Shown in pieces: positions 29,761 to 41,002 of a DNA stretch of 64,000 nucleotides (within the stretch, counting starts at the first letter, position 1; the number at the start of each line of letters is the position of its first letter). The position numbers and the translations under genes were made by a program. Source of the DNA: JACKHO01 sp041398745. GTDB taxonomy: Bacteria; Planctomycetota; Planctomycetia; Planctomycetales; Planctomycetaceae. Under the pieces are notes generated by a model. It searched no databases. It was not told the DNA's origin and saw only the letters and a program-made list of their open reading frames with translations. The DNA is taken from the NCBI GenBank assembly GCA_041398745.1, contig JAWKUB010000006.1, positions 620,001-684,000 of the forward strand, written 5' to 3'.

Positions 29761-30960
29761 CCCTTACGATGCGGCATTGGCGAAGTGGACACGGCATTGC
29801 TGTTGGTGCAGTTACCATCCGCCCGGACCCAGCATCATCACCTGACCTGAAGTTTGCTCGCGAAGGCCGAGTCATCGAACTGCAACAGCTCCGCACTTTG
29901 ACACGACGAATCTGTAGAACGAGAAGTCGCCGTACAGGATGCTTTTCGCACTGGCTCCCATATCCGCCATATCTGAAGCTGATGATGTACGGAATCCCGT
30001 CCAGCGTGGCCGGGATACCGGCGCGCAATGTTGCCAGCGTTCCAGAGTGGTCTTCAGGAACCATCCAGCGTTTCTTGAGGGCCAAGAACGTGGCGTCCGA
30101 AAACATCAGTTTGGCTCCCGCCCGGTAAGGACGTGGCAAGCTGTGGATCAGGTCCAGCACTCCGCCAGGGTGGACGGTAGCGTAATTCGCTCCGACCTTA
30201 CCTCTTGAGTCGAAGCGCAGTCACGTCAGTCTTTCAGCTGGATGAGCTGGTTCCGGTGCTGTAGTAGCCGTTCTGGACATCGGCCAGACGCTCAGTCAAC
30301 GCACGAGCCAGAGCGTCTTCAATCGGGTGCATCACGTCCGGCACGATGTAGCACCAGCCGCACGACCTTGCTAACAGCGCATAGGCACCCAGCACAACCT
30401 CACCCGTGGTCGGGTCATCATTGTTGTCAGTCGTCACGTCCCTTCACCGAGCAGCGTTCGCTGGTGTTGGCGGTGTCATCAAAGTGTAGGACTGGCAAAT
30501 CCTGACCGGCGGTCGATGATTTCCGCACTGGCCAGTGCCAGTGTGTCCAGTTCTCTGAGGTAGTATTCGTATTTGTTCCAGAATCCTCAGGGACAAACTC
30601 GGCCCCTTCGTGACGTCCCTTGGTCAGGGTACGGACTTCAGGGCAGCACGCGCCCGGAGCGGAGGAACCGCTCAAAGGTGTGTTCCTGTTTTGGTTCCGT
30701 GTTTCGCGATTGGCTCCCGGCCAATGCGTTCTCTCGATGGCTCGTTCATGTCCGCCTTGCTGTTCCTTCGCGAACTTCAGCGAATGGTTTCGCTTCGTTG
30801 TAGCTGGTCAACTCCCGGATTTCTTCGCTGTGGGTGCCCTTTCGCCGGTTCCTGACCTTAGCGGCTCGCTCCAGAATTGCCCCGGCCTACCGATGAGCGT
30901 CTGAGCTTGCTCACGCTTTGCTTTTCGGATCCGGCGATACATGTGCCTCCAAGAAATGTT
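29760..30960 (-). pseudogene. HK97-fold major capsid protein, frameshifted
   Basis: Visible in order: HTFERFLRSG (end of the delta-domain), a central DNNDDPTTGEVVLGAYALLA, IEDALARALTERLADVQNGY then STGTSSS, LIHSLPRPYRAGAKLMFSDA, TFLALKK, GIPATLDGIPYII, and ADMGASAKSILYGDFSFYRF. These are landmarks of gp5/HK97 capsids ('tTGtG...dl..l...v...yr..a.wvmn..t...l.klKD' and 'ilfGDfs.Y.i'). About 390 residues. It follows the protease in the usual order. At least five single-base shifts are needed. Confidence 0.88.
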
Positions 30961-31092
30961 GATCTGCTGGCGCAAACTGTGAATCACTCGGCGAATGCAG
31001 ACAGCACCATTGACTCGGTGAATTCTCTGTATCTATGCTGATGTTCTGGATTTCTCTCCCGAATATTTCGCTTCCCGGTTGAAAGGAATGAA

Positions 31093-31218
31093 ATGGCAAA
31101 CTTCCGAGTCGAGAGAATTCTCGTCACACTCGATGAGAGCATCCCTGATTTCAACCATTTGGAGGCGGTAGATAAGCGTGAAGATCTAGCTTCTTTTTTG
31201 GCTCAACCTCGACAGTGA
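31093..31218 (+). CDS. Possible 41-residue peptide
   Basis: A plus-strand frame MANFRVERILVTLDESIPDF... to TGA at 31218 lies in the otherwise unassigned 30.96-31.5 kb gap between capsid and protease, opposite to the structural genes. It has reasonable codon composition but no family and only a weak ribosome site (AAAGGAATGAA). Confidence 0.25.
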   Translation: MANFRVERILVTLDESIPDFNHLEAVDKREDLASFLAQPRQ

Positions 31219-31539
31219 GGCTGAACCAGTGAGGGTTTACGCCGTTGAACGAATTTGCAGTCGCACCGTTTCAACGACCACAAAATTTTCACCGTCCGCA
31301 TGGGGACTGGAGATCGGCGTTCGAGGGCTTGCTCAGCTTGTAGAGTTGCTGGTTGGGGCGAGCAACCAATCCGTATGGCTACACGGCTGGAAATAGTGTG
31401 GTAGCAGTTGTCAGCGCTGAGCAGTTGGAAGAGGTTCTTTGTAAGGGCAGATGAATGTGACCGCAGTTTCCACCTAGCACTGAGAGATTTAGAGTAGCGA
31501 TTTTGATGCTGCATCTGCAGCGATTCGCCGTTCGTTACG

Positions 31540-32060
31540 GGCGGTGTGGTTTACGGTCTGACGCTTGACTGTTCAGGCTCACTGAAATCTTTCTGCACCC
31601 GACAGGTAAGCTGGTTGGTACACATCCATACTTCACCCGGACCGGTACCGATACCAAGTCCCTGGACAATCGTGTCGCCGGTCTTGGTCCAGTTGTCGTC
31701 GAGTACCCAGAACCCGAAGCTGAACCCGTCACTGTCCCCATGCCGAACACTTCCAGAGCGTCTCTGCTCCATGAAGTCCAGACGGGGAAATCTCGATTTG
31801 TAGTCCTTCGGGACTGTCGGTCAGTTTCAGCGTACCCGTCGAACGCCGTCCCATGACTTTCTCTTGGTCATGCTGAAACAGGCTCCAGACTTCTGACCGC
31901 TGCCCAAAGCTGGGCGAAACGCTGACGGCAGAATGCTCCTGAAAGCCTCCCAAGTCTTGGGACAACACGTTGTAGGGGATGAGGCCCAAATAGTGTCGCC
32001 GTCTGCTCGTACCTCAGCAGGCATTACTCGAATTTCATAGTTCTCAGACTGCTTGTTCAT
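31540..32060 (-). pseudogene. HK97-family prohead protease
   Basis: Starts MNKQSENYEIRVMPAEVRAD at 32060. It continues in other frames with IPYNVLSQDLGGFQE, VWSLFQHDQEKVMGRRSTGT, LKLTDSPEGLQIEI and GFSFGFWVLDDNW. The conserved 'hd....lGr...gtl.l.ed..Gl' block, with catalytic His in LFQHD, and the 'SfGF' motif identify the caudoviral serine protease that matures the capsid. The C-terminus near 31540 is unclear. Confidence 0.82.
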
Positions 32061-32168
32061 TGTTCTCCATGTGGCGAGCAAATGCCTGGATGGCTAAGCC
32101 AGGTGTTTCTGCACCGGCAGGCTCGCCGCAGTTGCCGATAACGGGTCCGGCAATGTCGCTCGGCAAAC

Positions 32169-33540
32169 TTATCTCCATTCGCCGAGCCTGTTCCCTTTGC
32201 GGTCATCACTGACCGAATTGCCTGGCGACTGCCTGATGCTTTTGAAGAAGTCTTTCCCCCAGATAATCAGGTCTTCGGGGGAATGCTTCTTGGCCGCACG
32301 TTCAATCGCTTTGATTTCTTTGGTTGTGACTCTGTTCAGGCAGTCCCGAAAGACCGGCTTCAAATCCAAAGACCTGTCAATTGACAGGTTTGTCCCACCA
32401 CACCGGCAGAATGCTGAGCTTCCAATGGGAGTCATGCTGAGAGGGCGGTAGTGACCGTCACCATTCTCCACAGGCGACAGGTTTTTCTTCCGGCGATCTC
32501 GTTGATGCTGTACCAGCCCCACTGACCGCCAGTCCTGAAACTCGTCCTCGGACTTCTGATCGCCTCGCACAAACTCGCCGGTCGAACCTGATGTAGTACC
32601 GGGACTTCTTCTTCCAACCGAGCCATGTTGAGTTCCGCTTCCAGCTTGCGGACCACGGCCTGATGCAATTCCGATAGAAGTTGATCCCCATGTGTTCGAC
32701 ACTGGCAAACTCATGGAACCTTCCGTGACCGCCATCATGTGGTTGCTGGGTACATGGAAGATTCTGAGGTGATATCCAGCGTGAAGAGCCCGCTGTTCAC
32801 GAACTGAGCTTGGTCTGTGAATGTTGAGTGGGGTCCATCCTTCCAGCAGATGAGTGGCCCAATCGCCCGGTCACTCTTTAGTGTTGACGTCAACTGGGTC
32901 CGCAGCAGATTCCTCTTTTTCACGAGCTGGTCCCGAGCATCACCGGATTGTGACATCGCCTGCGTTGGCTGCTGCTTCAAAGAACCGGTTGCCATTCCGG
33001 TCCATGTCAGGCTGAGGTAGCTGGAATGGCGGAGCATGAACACGGGAGGAAATCCCCCAGCACGCCATCCTTCGTGCAAGCCTTACAGCGCGCGGCGTTG
33101 CAGCAGGTGGTTCCAGTTATCGAGTGATTCCGCTGATGGTCACTTCATAGATGAACCGGCCGTGCGTTGATTCGAGATGGGTCTCACCCGATGATTGTCG
33201 AGCGGATAAATGGCGATGGGCCGAGCCTTCGTAATCAACAAGCCTGGTAGTTCCGCACAGCAACACCCCCGCCGAGCAGACTCTCCAACTAGCCAATGCT
33301 GGTCATCGGATTCGGCTGGAGCCATCAGCCTCGCCACCGGATGCCCGTCCACCCGCTCCCGCCATCCTTGCGTTCATAGCGTGGACGGACAGCGTGGCGA
33401 GCTGGTCCGAGCGATCAGATCAATACAGGACCGCAACGTGACCAGTTGGAGCGAAGTGTCTTCTGTGACGATGACGCTGGGCGAATCAGAGTAGTTGCCC
33501 AGATTCAGAAGGCTTGAGGCAGTGATTGCACGAGATTCAG
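32169..33540 (-). pseudogene. Phage portal protein (HK97-type), frameshifted
   Basis: TLRSCIDLIARTSS near the start matches the 'Y.cv.liA.t.a.lPl' portal helix, followed by DHPVARLM. The diagnostic SRIFHVPSNHMMAVTEGS and SVEHMGINFYRNCIRPWSA match 'diaRiFgVPp.li......snieq....f....l.PW'. The C-terminal extension VTTKEIKAIERAAKKHS ends at 32169. The portal forms the dodecameric DNA channel of the head. A palindrome copy (32372-32389) lies within this region and would be read as NLSIDRSL. Many single-base shifts. Confidence 0.85.
32372..32389. repeat. 18-bp palindrome, copy 5
   Basis: ACCTGTCAATTGACAGGT, exact, in the 3' part of the portal gene. Confidence 0.95.
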
Positions 33541-34200
33541 GTTTGCGAGAATAGCCAAGAGAACATACGGGTATGTATGATACACGAATTACGGGGCGGA
33601 ACTACACATGACTCAGTGCAACTGCAAATGCCAAAATTGATCTGCTTGCTACTGCAAAATCCGCGGAAGAGTCTGTTGCGAATCAGCTGAACATACGAGT
33701 GGCATGTCAATCTTGGTGTTGCCGGTGCCATTGGCTTCCTTACGTTCAAGATTGCAGGCACGTGTTCCATGTATCCTGATATGGAGCCCTTCTTTGGCTA
33801 TCTCGCTTCCATAGTCAATTATTCGAAGTGGGACCGAAGCTGTTCAACGTGGGCACACCTACGACCGGAACGTAAAGAATCGGGCGATGGATGAAGTCCA
33901 GAAACAGCTGGTATTGTTGTCGATGAAGCACACCAACTGAACGAGAGGTGCATGGAAAGGTCGTGTGTGGTTTCATGGCGCGATGATGTTAGTCATTGGT
34001 TGCCATTTGGACAATGCAACCTCAATCAAGTGAGCCGAGCGGATTTCATCTCGATCTGCGTTACAACCGAACTGAGCAATTGTCCGATTAGATGAAAGGA
34101 ACGTGTTTAAAGGCGAATCATATGATTTCATCTACAAACATGATTGAAGTCGTTGATGCGGTCGGCATCACGCCTTCTATTGCCTTGAACCATCAATAGG
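33540..34200 (+). other. Unresolved, possible small plus-strand membrane gene
   Basis: Plus-strand pieces read ATAKSAEESVANQLNIRV then, one frame over, NLGVAGAIGFLTFKIAGT and EPFFGYLASIVNY, suggesting a small protein with a transmembrane helix. Stops interrupt it. No family recognised. It separates the portal from the pentapeptide-repeat gene. Confidence 0.3.
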
Positions 34201-35383
34201 ATTGTGCCAGATACCTCTGGGTTAACACGGTGATAACGAAACAGTCGTCATGTCACGGCGGAAAAGTAAAGCGATCTAATCCCGAGATTCCATCCAGTAA
34301 TGTGTATGTCCTCCTTGGGAGCGTCTTGCTCAATGAGATCAAGATTGGTGACGAATGGCTCAATATCCAACGTCGGGCACCAATCGAAACCATGTTGGCG
34401 TTGGAATCAGATAGAGAATGGCAAACAGCGTGGCAAAGATCATGAATGATCAAGCAACCGTCCCGTTGAACGGCCGTAGTCCGACAGCATCCAGAACGGC
34501 CACCAGAGCCACGAGCCTAGCCAGTTGGTCCAATTTGCGTGATACCATTTCTCCCAGTTCTGGCGACGGACGTTGTATTCAGATCGGCACGCATTCAGGG
34601 CGATGCAGCACAGACAAGTCCAACGCCGTTGAAATTTGTGTTATGGTCGTAGCGGCATGATTCGGTGAACAGGTTTCGCCATCAACGACTGCATACGAAA
34701 AGTCGGATTCATCGATTTCGCAATCTCTGAATTCGGCCTAGCAATTTGGGTTTCGCAGTCAGCGTTGCTCGATATCACAAGTTCCAGATGCGAGTCACGG
34801 CGAGGCATCTCGCAAGAATAACTCCTGACATATCCGTGCGAACGACAATTGCTTTGTTTAAGTTGACACCTGTGAGATCGACTTCCGACAGATCGACTGA
34901 GTTGATCCTAGCACCTTCAAGATTCGCATCGAGAAGTCGGGTGCAGTTCAATTGGTTTTTACTTAACTTGGCCTTGTTGAAATTTGCCCTATGAATGTTC
35001 GCCCCCTCAAATCTGTTTCCAAGAGTTCTGCTTCTCGCAAATCGGCATACTGAAGAACTGAGTTATTCAGTTTCGCCCTGCCAAATCTGCAAGTTGCAAC
35101 TGAACAGCGAATGAATTTGCCCTCACACCAGATTTGCCATTATCAATTGCTGCCGACTTCGGTTTTGCAGCTCTGCAGGTTTGCTCGTTCAAGATTCGCA
35201 AATTCTAATCGGAGAGCCTTCTCAAGATTTGCGGTATTCAAATCAACTCCCCACAGATCGGCTCCCCGCAAGTTGATTTGTTTACCCGGATGCCTCCCTC
35301 CACTCGTTCAACCCAGCCGTGCCCTTCTCCCGAATCAACGCAACGAGTTCTTCATCGTACTCTGGCTTCTGGTCTTCACTCAT
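34200..35383 (-). pseudogene. Pentapeptide-repeat protein with C-terminal membrane helices
   Basis: Starts MSEDQKPEYDEELVALIREK at 35383, coupled to the end of the terminase gene. A quadrilateral beta-helix of A(D/N)LXX repeats follows: NLRGADLWGVDLNTANLEKA, FEGANIHRANFNKAKLS, LDANLEGARINSVDLSEVDL, TGVNLNKAIV. Beyond about 34.6 kb the sequence turns Trp-rich and apolar (LGSWLWWPFWMLSDYGRSTG, then MIFATLFAILYLIP), resembling pentapeptide proteins that carry two transmembrane helices and a channel-like SLYFSAVTMTT segment. At least two base shifts. It is not a standard virion gene, so probably cargo. Confidence 0.72.
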
Positions 35384-35387
35384 CTCT

Positions 35388-37110
35388 CATCTCCTGTACC
35401 CAAGGGAAACGCCATCAGGTGAAGAGTGGATCAAAAATCTCGGCTCAAAGCCAGATAGAGCAATCGTCAGGCAAGCCAAGCTGATTCAAATTCTGAGGTT
35501 GCGACCACATCGCCATTCCCAAAGCAATGATAAGACTTGTTGCTCCGTCAATCTTGTCCCGTTTTCTGCGTAGCCGGTTCGATGGCCTGATGTTCCTGGC
35601 AGCGTCTCTGCAAATCACATTGACATGCAGTAGTCCAGCACGGGTGAGCCAGATTGCATGAGGGTCCGGTCGATCACCAGCTTTTCAAGGCGAGCCGTGG
35701 GTCTGCCCATCGACTCAAATCCGGGCCGAACCACTTTACCTCGTAGCCATCTTCAATGAGTCCTTGAGCCACGTCGCAGGCATGAGACCTGTCAGCACCA
35801 ATCTCTGACCCGGTACTTCACTGCAAATCTCATTGATCTCAGCCCGAATCTATGGAAGTCTAGGAAGTCACCAGAACAGACTCGAATGTGACCAGCATCC
35901 CGCCAATGGTCATAAGGAACCTGCTCGATTTGACTCCGTTTGTAACGTCCGCTGAGGGACACAAACAGAAGTAAGGACGGACATGAAAACACCATCGACA
36001 TCGAACAACAAACACGAAGGCTGAGAGGTCATTCACGGGAGCCAAGTCCAGACTGCCCCAGCAGGGATAGTCCCGCAGGTCAATCTCGGGACCACGACAC
36101 GCATCCCAGAGGCTCATGTCCAACCACTCTGCCTAAGGAGTCAATGGGGACGTTGAGGAAGTATTGTTGAAGTAGCTGCCCTGAGGGGAATCTTTCGGGC
36201 CAACACAAACTCATATCTTCCTGGTGAAAGCTCTCATGCAGGGAAGTCCCCCATCGCCGGGTTCACGGACTTCCAGACGCCTCGTGAAGTCCAGTCGGCT
36301 TTCTCGTTGGCGTAGTACAAACAGGCCAGATACTTCGTTGCTGTACTGGCCGCTTGCTTTCACTTGCCGTTCTCAATGCCGCCCCTTCAGACGACGGGCA
36401 TACTCAAACTCTTCAGAGGCGATGGAGTTCCTGTCGCTGGTTTGCGTGCTGATGAGAATGGTGAGGGGATTGGCTCTGGCTCCGAACCCTGTTGTCAGGC
36501 CGCATGAAGTCGTCGATGTTTTGCTGTGCAAAAGCACAGGCTCCGTCCAGTACGAGAGTGTGGGAGAGTACCCATGTAGCATCACCGCCACTGGTGACGG
36601 CAGCGTAGAAGCTGTTGGTGGCCTCACAGACGATGCGGCATTTGCTGGGAATGATCTCACAGAGTTTGCTGGAGGTGTCATCGGCCTGGATCATCTGACA
36701 CATGGCATCAAAGATTCGTGACGCCTGTTCCTGAGTCGCAGCCGCAGACAGAACTTGCCGCTCTGCCCAAGCAACAGGGCGAACAAACAGATGGCAGCGG
36801 CAATTTGCGTTTTCCCGTTCGTGGAAGCAGCAGGAACATCTTCGAGACTATCCAAGTTGACCGTCTCTGGTCCTGAATAGTGCTTCAATGATTTGCTGCT
36901 GCCACGGTCTCGCGAGCGCAAACGGCTGGCCCGAATGATCGCCGACCAGCGTGAGATTCTGAATGAACTGAGCGTCTGGAGATGAAAGGTCCACTCAGTA
37001 GGTAGTGTTTCTGGAATTCAAAGGGCCAGATTTTGTTTCGCAGTTTGCAGGACATCTTAACGTCATTCTTTTGAATCTGGCGTGACACTTTGTCTACACC
37101 AAAATGAAGC
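35388..37110 (-). pseudogene. terL: Terminase large subunit, frameshifted
   Basis: NLTLVGDHSGQPFALARPWQ then QQQIIEALFRTRDGQLG precede the Walker A-type NGKTQIAAAICLFALLLG. Next come AAATQEQASRIFDAMCQMI, SKCRIVCEATNSFYAAVTSG, TLVLYDE-like Walker B, RANPLTILIST (coupling motif), and the nuclease part with LDLAPVNDLSAFVFV. The end, ATSLIIALGMAMW, matches the 'iDg..aliMAlg.a' C-terminus. About 570 residues; the motor that packages DNA. It is separated from the small subunit by about 3.9 kb of accessory genes, which is unusual. Confidence 0.87.
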
Positions 37111-38145
37111 AATACCGTTATCGAAGTTGCTCAAGAATTTGATGCTCCAAGTTGCTCAGATGGCTTCCGATTCAACCAAACTTTGCTGAATCATCTATCA
37201 ACGATTCTTGATAAGAATTTTGGCAAAGGTAGGTTCACATCAGTATTTCGTGTAGAGGTCCGTAGAACGAGATTGCTTTCCAGTCGCAAACACATTGAGA
37301 ACTTCAGTTACGCAAACAGGACTGGTAAAGACGGTGATCGTCGCTTGAAAATCTTGCCGCTGAGTGGAAATTGTCTCCTTAGTCACCACCGAGCGTGAAT
37401 TGGTTAAACAATGTCTTTGAAAGACTTCATGCTCCATGACTCTGAGATTTGGAGTTGAGATGAGATCGATGCGGGGATTCACTGAGAGTTCTCCAATGGC
37501 AAACACGTCATCGTTGTAGATGGCCAGAATCACTTGCTATGAAACGTTCGAGAGCGTTAATTGAGTTGGGACTTCGAACTGAGCCTACGCAAATCTCAGT
37601 CTCACTTACTCCACAAATGGCTCATTCCATCAAGGCACAGCTTGGTAAGGAAGTCCTCGCTGGATACCGTGACAGATGGACGTTGCGAGGCGATTGACCT
37701 ATCGAGTGATACTGAGTTTTGTCCCGTAGTTGAAGCTGTACTACCGGGACAGCGAACACGAAAGCTGTGGCAAAAGAACCGTGGCACCAGTTCAACATTG
37801 ACGGCAATTCATGATTGACTCCGTGACAGGGGCACCACGCAGTGGTTTGTGACTGGAATTACCGGAATCGGATTCTTGGATTGCTACTTTATGCACCGCC
37901 TCCAGAGAAAGTCCGGTGGGCCGATGTGCCAGAGCAGATTACAAAGCCGGTTGAACCATGATGGTGAACCTGTCGAGCAGCTTCCCATTGAGGCTCGCTG
38001 TAGACGCAGAAACTCACCTGCCAATTGACAGGTCGGGAACCATTGACCGTGGCTCCAAGCCAGAAATGGAATTTCCACTGGCGATGACTATTGAATCCTG
38101 AATGCTAGAGTTTTGCCTGAAAGCTTCAGGTTGAGAAGATCAATG
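37110..38145 (+). other. Unresolved gene between TerL and DUF3883 gene
   Basis: Plus-strand frames read MLNHLSTILDKNFGKGRFTS (37183) and later WDFELSLRKSQSHLLHKWLI with FCPVVEAVLPGQRTRKLWQK (37561-37818), followed one frame over by APPPEKVRWADVPEQITKPV near 37.95 kb. This suggests one broken plus-strand gene of about 300 residues upstream of the DUF3883 gene. No family recognised. A palindrome copy lies at 38016-38033. Confidence 0.3.
38016..38033. repeat. 18-bp palindrome, copy 6 (variant)
   Basis: ACCTGCCAATTGACAGGT, one change, upstream of the DUF3883 gene. Confidence 0.92.
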
Positions 38146-38149
38146 GCGG

Positions 38150-38994
38150 ATGAGTCGCAGTCCAGCAGAGAGTGGTCGAAGAACGGCGCTGGCTCATCGT
38201 CGCTGATTACTTCGACATGCTCGAAGCGGAGGCACTTGACCGGCAGTACAAGAAGTCGGACCACCGCAAAGCTCTTGCTCCTCAACTCTCGACGCTCCAA
38301 AGGTTCCATTGAGTTCAAGCACCAGAACATCGCTGCCGTACTGTCGAGCAAGGCTTGCCGTATATTGACGGATACAAGCCCCGAGTAATTACCAGAGCTG
38401 CTTGGCACAAGAGATCGATGCCTACCCGACCAAAATCCGGGCCTGCTTCAGAAGATCGCTGCTGCACCCACAATGAACCCCAGCGAACCGCAGAAGGTGG
38501 TCAAACCGAACTTGTCCAATGTAATCGTCGATCCACCCGAAACGATCACGCCACCAAAGCCGACTGAAGCCATGGCTGTCACGCAAGACCTGCAAGATTG
38601 ACTTTGCAGAGCGCAGGACGCCCGAAACAGAAAGCTGGGAGCGTTGGCTGAGTACCTGTATTTGACCTTGAGCGTTACCGCTCAATCTGGCTGGAAGAGA
38701 TGATCTGCCCAGAAGGTCTTGTGGGCTTCACGAGACATTGCGACGGGCTTAAGCCGACATCTTGTCATTCGACGAGGCCAATGATTCGGAGAAGCGTTGA
38801 GGTGAAGGCCACCGCACTTGGGAGTTTCTTTCCTTCTACGTTACAGCCAATGAGCTTCGATGTTCAGAAGATGTTCCTGAACAATTTCATTTGTTTCGGG
38901 TCTTTGATTCTTGGTCGAAATCCTCGGCTGTACATGGAGCGCATTGAGCCAGAGGTGCCAGCTTGATCCAGTGTGCCATCGAGGGATCGTCTGA
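38150..38994 (+). pseudogene. DUF3883-domain protein, frameshifted
   Basis: Starts MSRSPAE at 38150 and passes through VADYFDMLEAEALDRQYKKS, HRKALAPQLS and RSKGSIEFKHQNIAAVL. The C-terminal domain reads LSFDEANDSEK, FFPFYVTANELRCSEDVPEQ then FHLFRVFDF, and ends CQLDPVCHRGIV. This is DUF3883, a PD-(D/E)XK-like domain often attached to restriction and antiviral proteins ('fDils...g...iEVKtt....fpFyis.nEl..s'). The first half is the helical segment common upstream of it. A role in DNA restriction is inferred. It converges with the DUF262 gene. Confidence 0.7.
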
Positions 38995-39114
38995 GGCCGT
39001 GAAGTTGTACTGCATTCCACAGATTTCGGTCGGTTGTGTGACAGCCTCGTTGCTCCAAACACGCAGACGGATTATTGATTTGCACTCTGGGAGTTTGCAC
39101 CTTCTGAGATACTT

Positions 39115-40801
39115 TCAAACCTCTTCACGGATGATTCCAGCCATCAGCTTTCGGCGAGCCTCCAGAAAATCGTTGTATTCCATCGATTCCAGCCGTTTGG
39201 CAGTGCGTGCCAGTGTCATCTTCGAGAGTTCAGATTCAGTGAATCGCTTCGCATACTTGGGGAAGTAAACTTCTGAGAATCTCCAGAGATTCCGATGTTG
39301 TCGTCCCATTCCACCAGAGCGTAATTGGCTATCTGGTTGGTGTTTGAGTCTGAGTGAAACCGAGCTTCGTGCTTCTTTGGAAATAGATGGTGACGCCGAC
39401 AGCAGACTCGTTGGCCTTGTTACGGGTCCAGCAGGTCCGAAACTTTCTTGTTTGAACAGTACCTTGGCGTCAAGCAAGTTGAGGGAAGCGTAGTAGGCAA
39501 AAAGGTAAGGGCTAGTTGCCGATGACGTCCATGCGATTCGGCAATGTGATCTTCCAGAAGTCAACCAGAACTCAGTCTGGATCGCCTTTTCCATCCAGTG
39601 GACAAACTGCTCTGCGGTTGTGAAGTCACGAATGTCGGCAAGTACTTGTCCCATTGCTGACTCGGCTGACCCGGTGTAACGTCCCGTGACCAACACCATG
39701 AAGAACCATCTAGCCAACAACATGGACAGCGTGAAACATCCACACCGAAGACCTTCTTGCCAATCGTGTAAACGTGTAGCAAAATGATCGCCGTCTGCGC
39801 TAATCATTTTTGAGCCAGCCATCTGGAAGGTCTTCAGGAAGTCATGCCAATTCTGAAGATTCAGAACAGTAGCCTCGAGCCCTTCAGAATGGCAAATTGT
39901 TCATCGTGTTCTTTCTTCGCTGTATTTTCTGTCTCAAATCCTTGCCTCAAAAGAGAGTATCCGTATTGCAAACGGCCGGAATCCATAACCAATGCTCACT
40001 CGTAGTAGTTGGGCCGATCGCTCCGATGAAGAAGTTGAATGGACTGCTTTGGTTTTCGAAGGAGTTCGGGAGTCACGGCAGAAGCCTGAGACTTGAAAAA
40101 GTCTGTCACCTAAAAGACTGACATCAGCGTGAGAATGAAGTCTGATTGATTGAGAACCTTGCCTTTCTGTTGATACGAACGAAGACTTCAGCAACTTGTT
40201 CCTCATCGATTGTAGATGACAATTCCAAAGCAGTGAACGGATAACTCAATAGACTTGAGAGACGTTTGATGCTGCTCTGGATTAGCTTCACCTCATCTGG
40301 CTCAAGAGTCTTTCCACAGCTTCGATGCTTCCGCAGACTTCCAATGTAATCTGACGATCTCGAAAAGGTCCGCATTCTTGACCACAGGACCGAGATGTTC
40401 GGGACTCCCGACATTTTTGATAGCTGCGTCCGCCACTTCAAATGTGCTGTCGAGTGGGTGGAACGCACCCGATGGTTTCTTGTAGTTGTCCCGAATGATT
40501 GGTATGCCCTTCACGACGGCATAGAGATGTGTCGCTGCTGCCCATCGACGATCAAGAGATTAGGAATCTTTTTGTTTGGACTCAGTGCCAATCTGCTTGG
40601 GGGAACCATCGAAGGCGTTTTGCCAGAAGAGAAAATATCCGACCGGGTAGCCTCGAAAGATGGAATCAAACAGGTCTCGAACCTTCGAATTCTTCCACAC
40701 GAATGGACGCTGGATGTTCCAGACCAATCGTGCCCATTCAATGTCATCCATGAGCTTTGACATGGAGTAATCGACTTTTTGAACAGTGTCTCGCCCATCA
40801 T
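39115..40801 (-). pseudogene. DUF262-domain protein (GmrSD/ParB-like superfamily), frameshifted
   Basis: Starts MMGETLFKK near 40801, then SMSKLMDDIEWARL, IQRPFVWKNSKVRDLFDSIF, RGYPVGYFLFWQ, NLLIVDGQQR, later EEQVAEVFVRIN and, near the end, VLVTGRYTGSAESAMGQ, FAYYASLNLLDAKVLF and EVYFPKYAKRFTESELSKMT. The 'lPeiQR.fvW....r.LfDSi.rGyPvG.ll.w' and 'iVDGQQRltsLy' motifs define DUF262, the N-domain of GmrSD-type modification-dependent restriction enzymes and of BrxU and related defence proteins. About 560 residues. Nicking or restriction activity is inferred. Confidence 0.8.
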
Positions 40802-40928
40802 TGAACTCGCTAAAGAATGTTCAGATGAATTGGAGCCGCAGCGAGAGAAGCCCTTGGCTGCGGCTTCGTCAATGTGGTAGCCACATACGGAGTGAAACGC
40901 ATCTCTGAAGAGACTAACGGGCCAAACA

Positions 40929-40965
40929 AAAAACCCCGGCCTGCCAATTGACAGGTCGGGGTTAA
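40929..40965 (-). terminator. Intrinsic terminator built on a palindrome copy
   Basis: On the minus strand CCCCGACCTGTCAATTGG... pairs back to GGCAGGCCGGGG and is followed by TTTTTTG. It lies just past the TerS stop (41003) and before the DUF262 gene, so it would end the terminase small-subunit transcript. The stem core is one of the dispersed 18-bp palindromes (40939-40956). Confidence 0.75.
40939..40956. repeat. 18-bp palindrome, copy 7 (variant, in terminator)
   Basis: GCCTGCCAATTGACAGGT, forming the core of the minus-strand terminator after terS. Confidence 0.92.
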
Positions 40966-41002
40966 TCTTGACAGGGAAATTCAAGAGGTTTTCCGTGAGT
41001 AT

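Noticed and set aside
40511..40984. 157-residue minus-strand frame beginning MNFPVKINPDLSIG
   Set aside because: Its start lies in the terminator hairpin upstream of the DUF262 gene, and most of it is out of frame with the recognisable DUF262 motifs.
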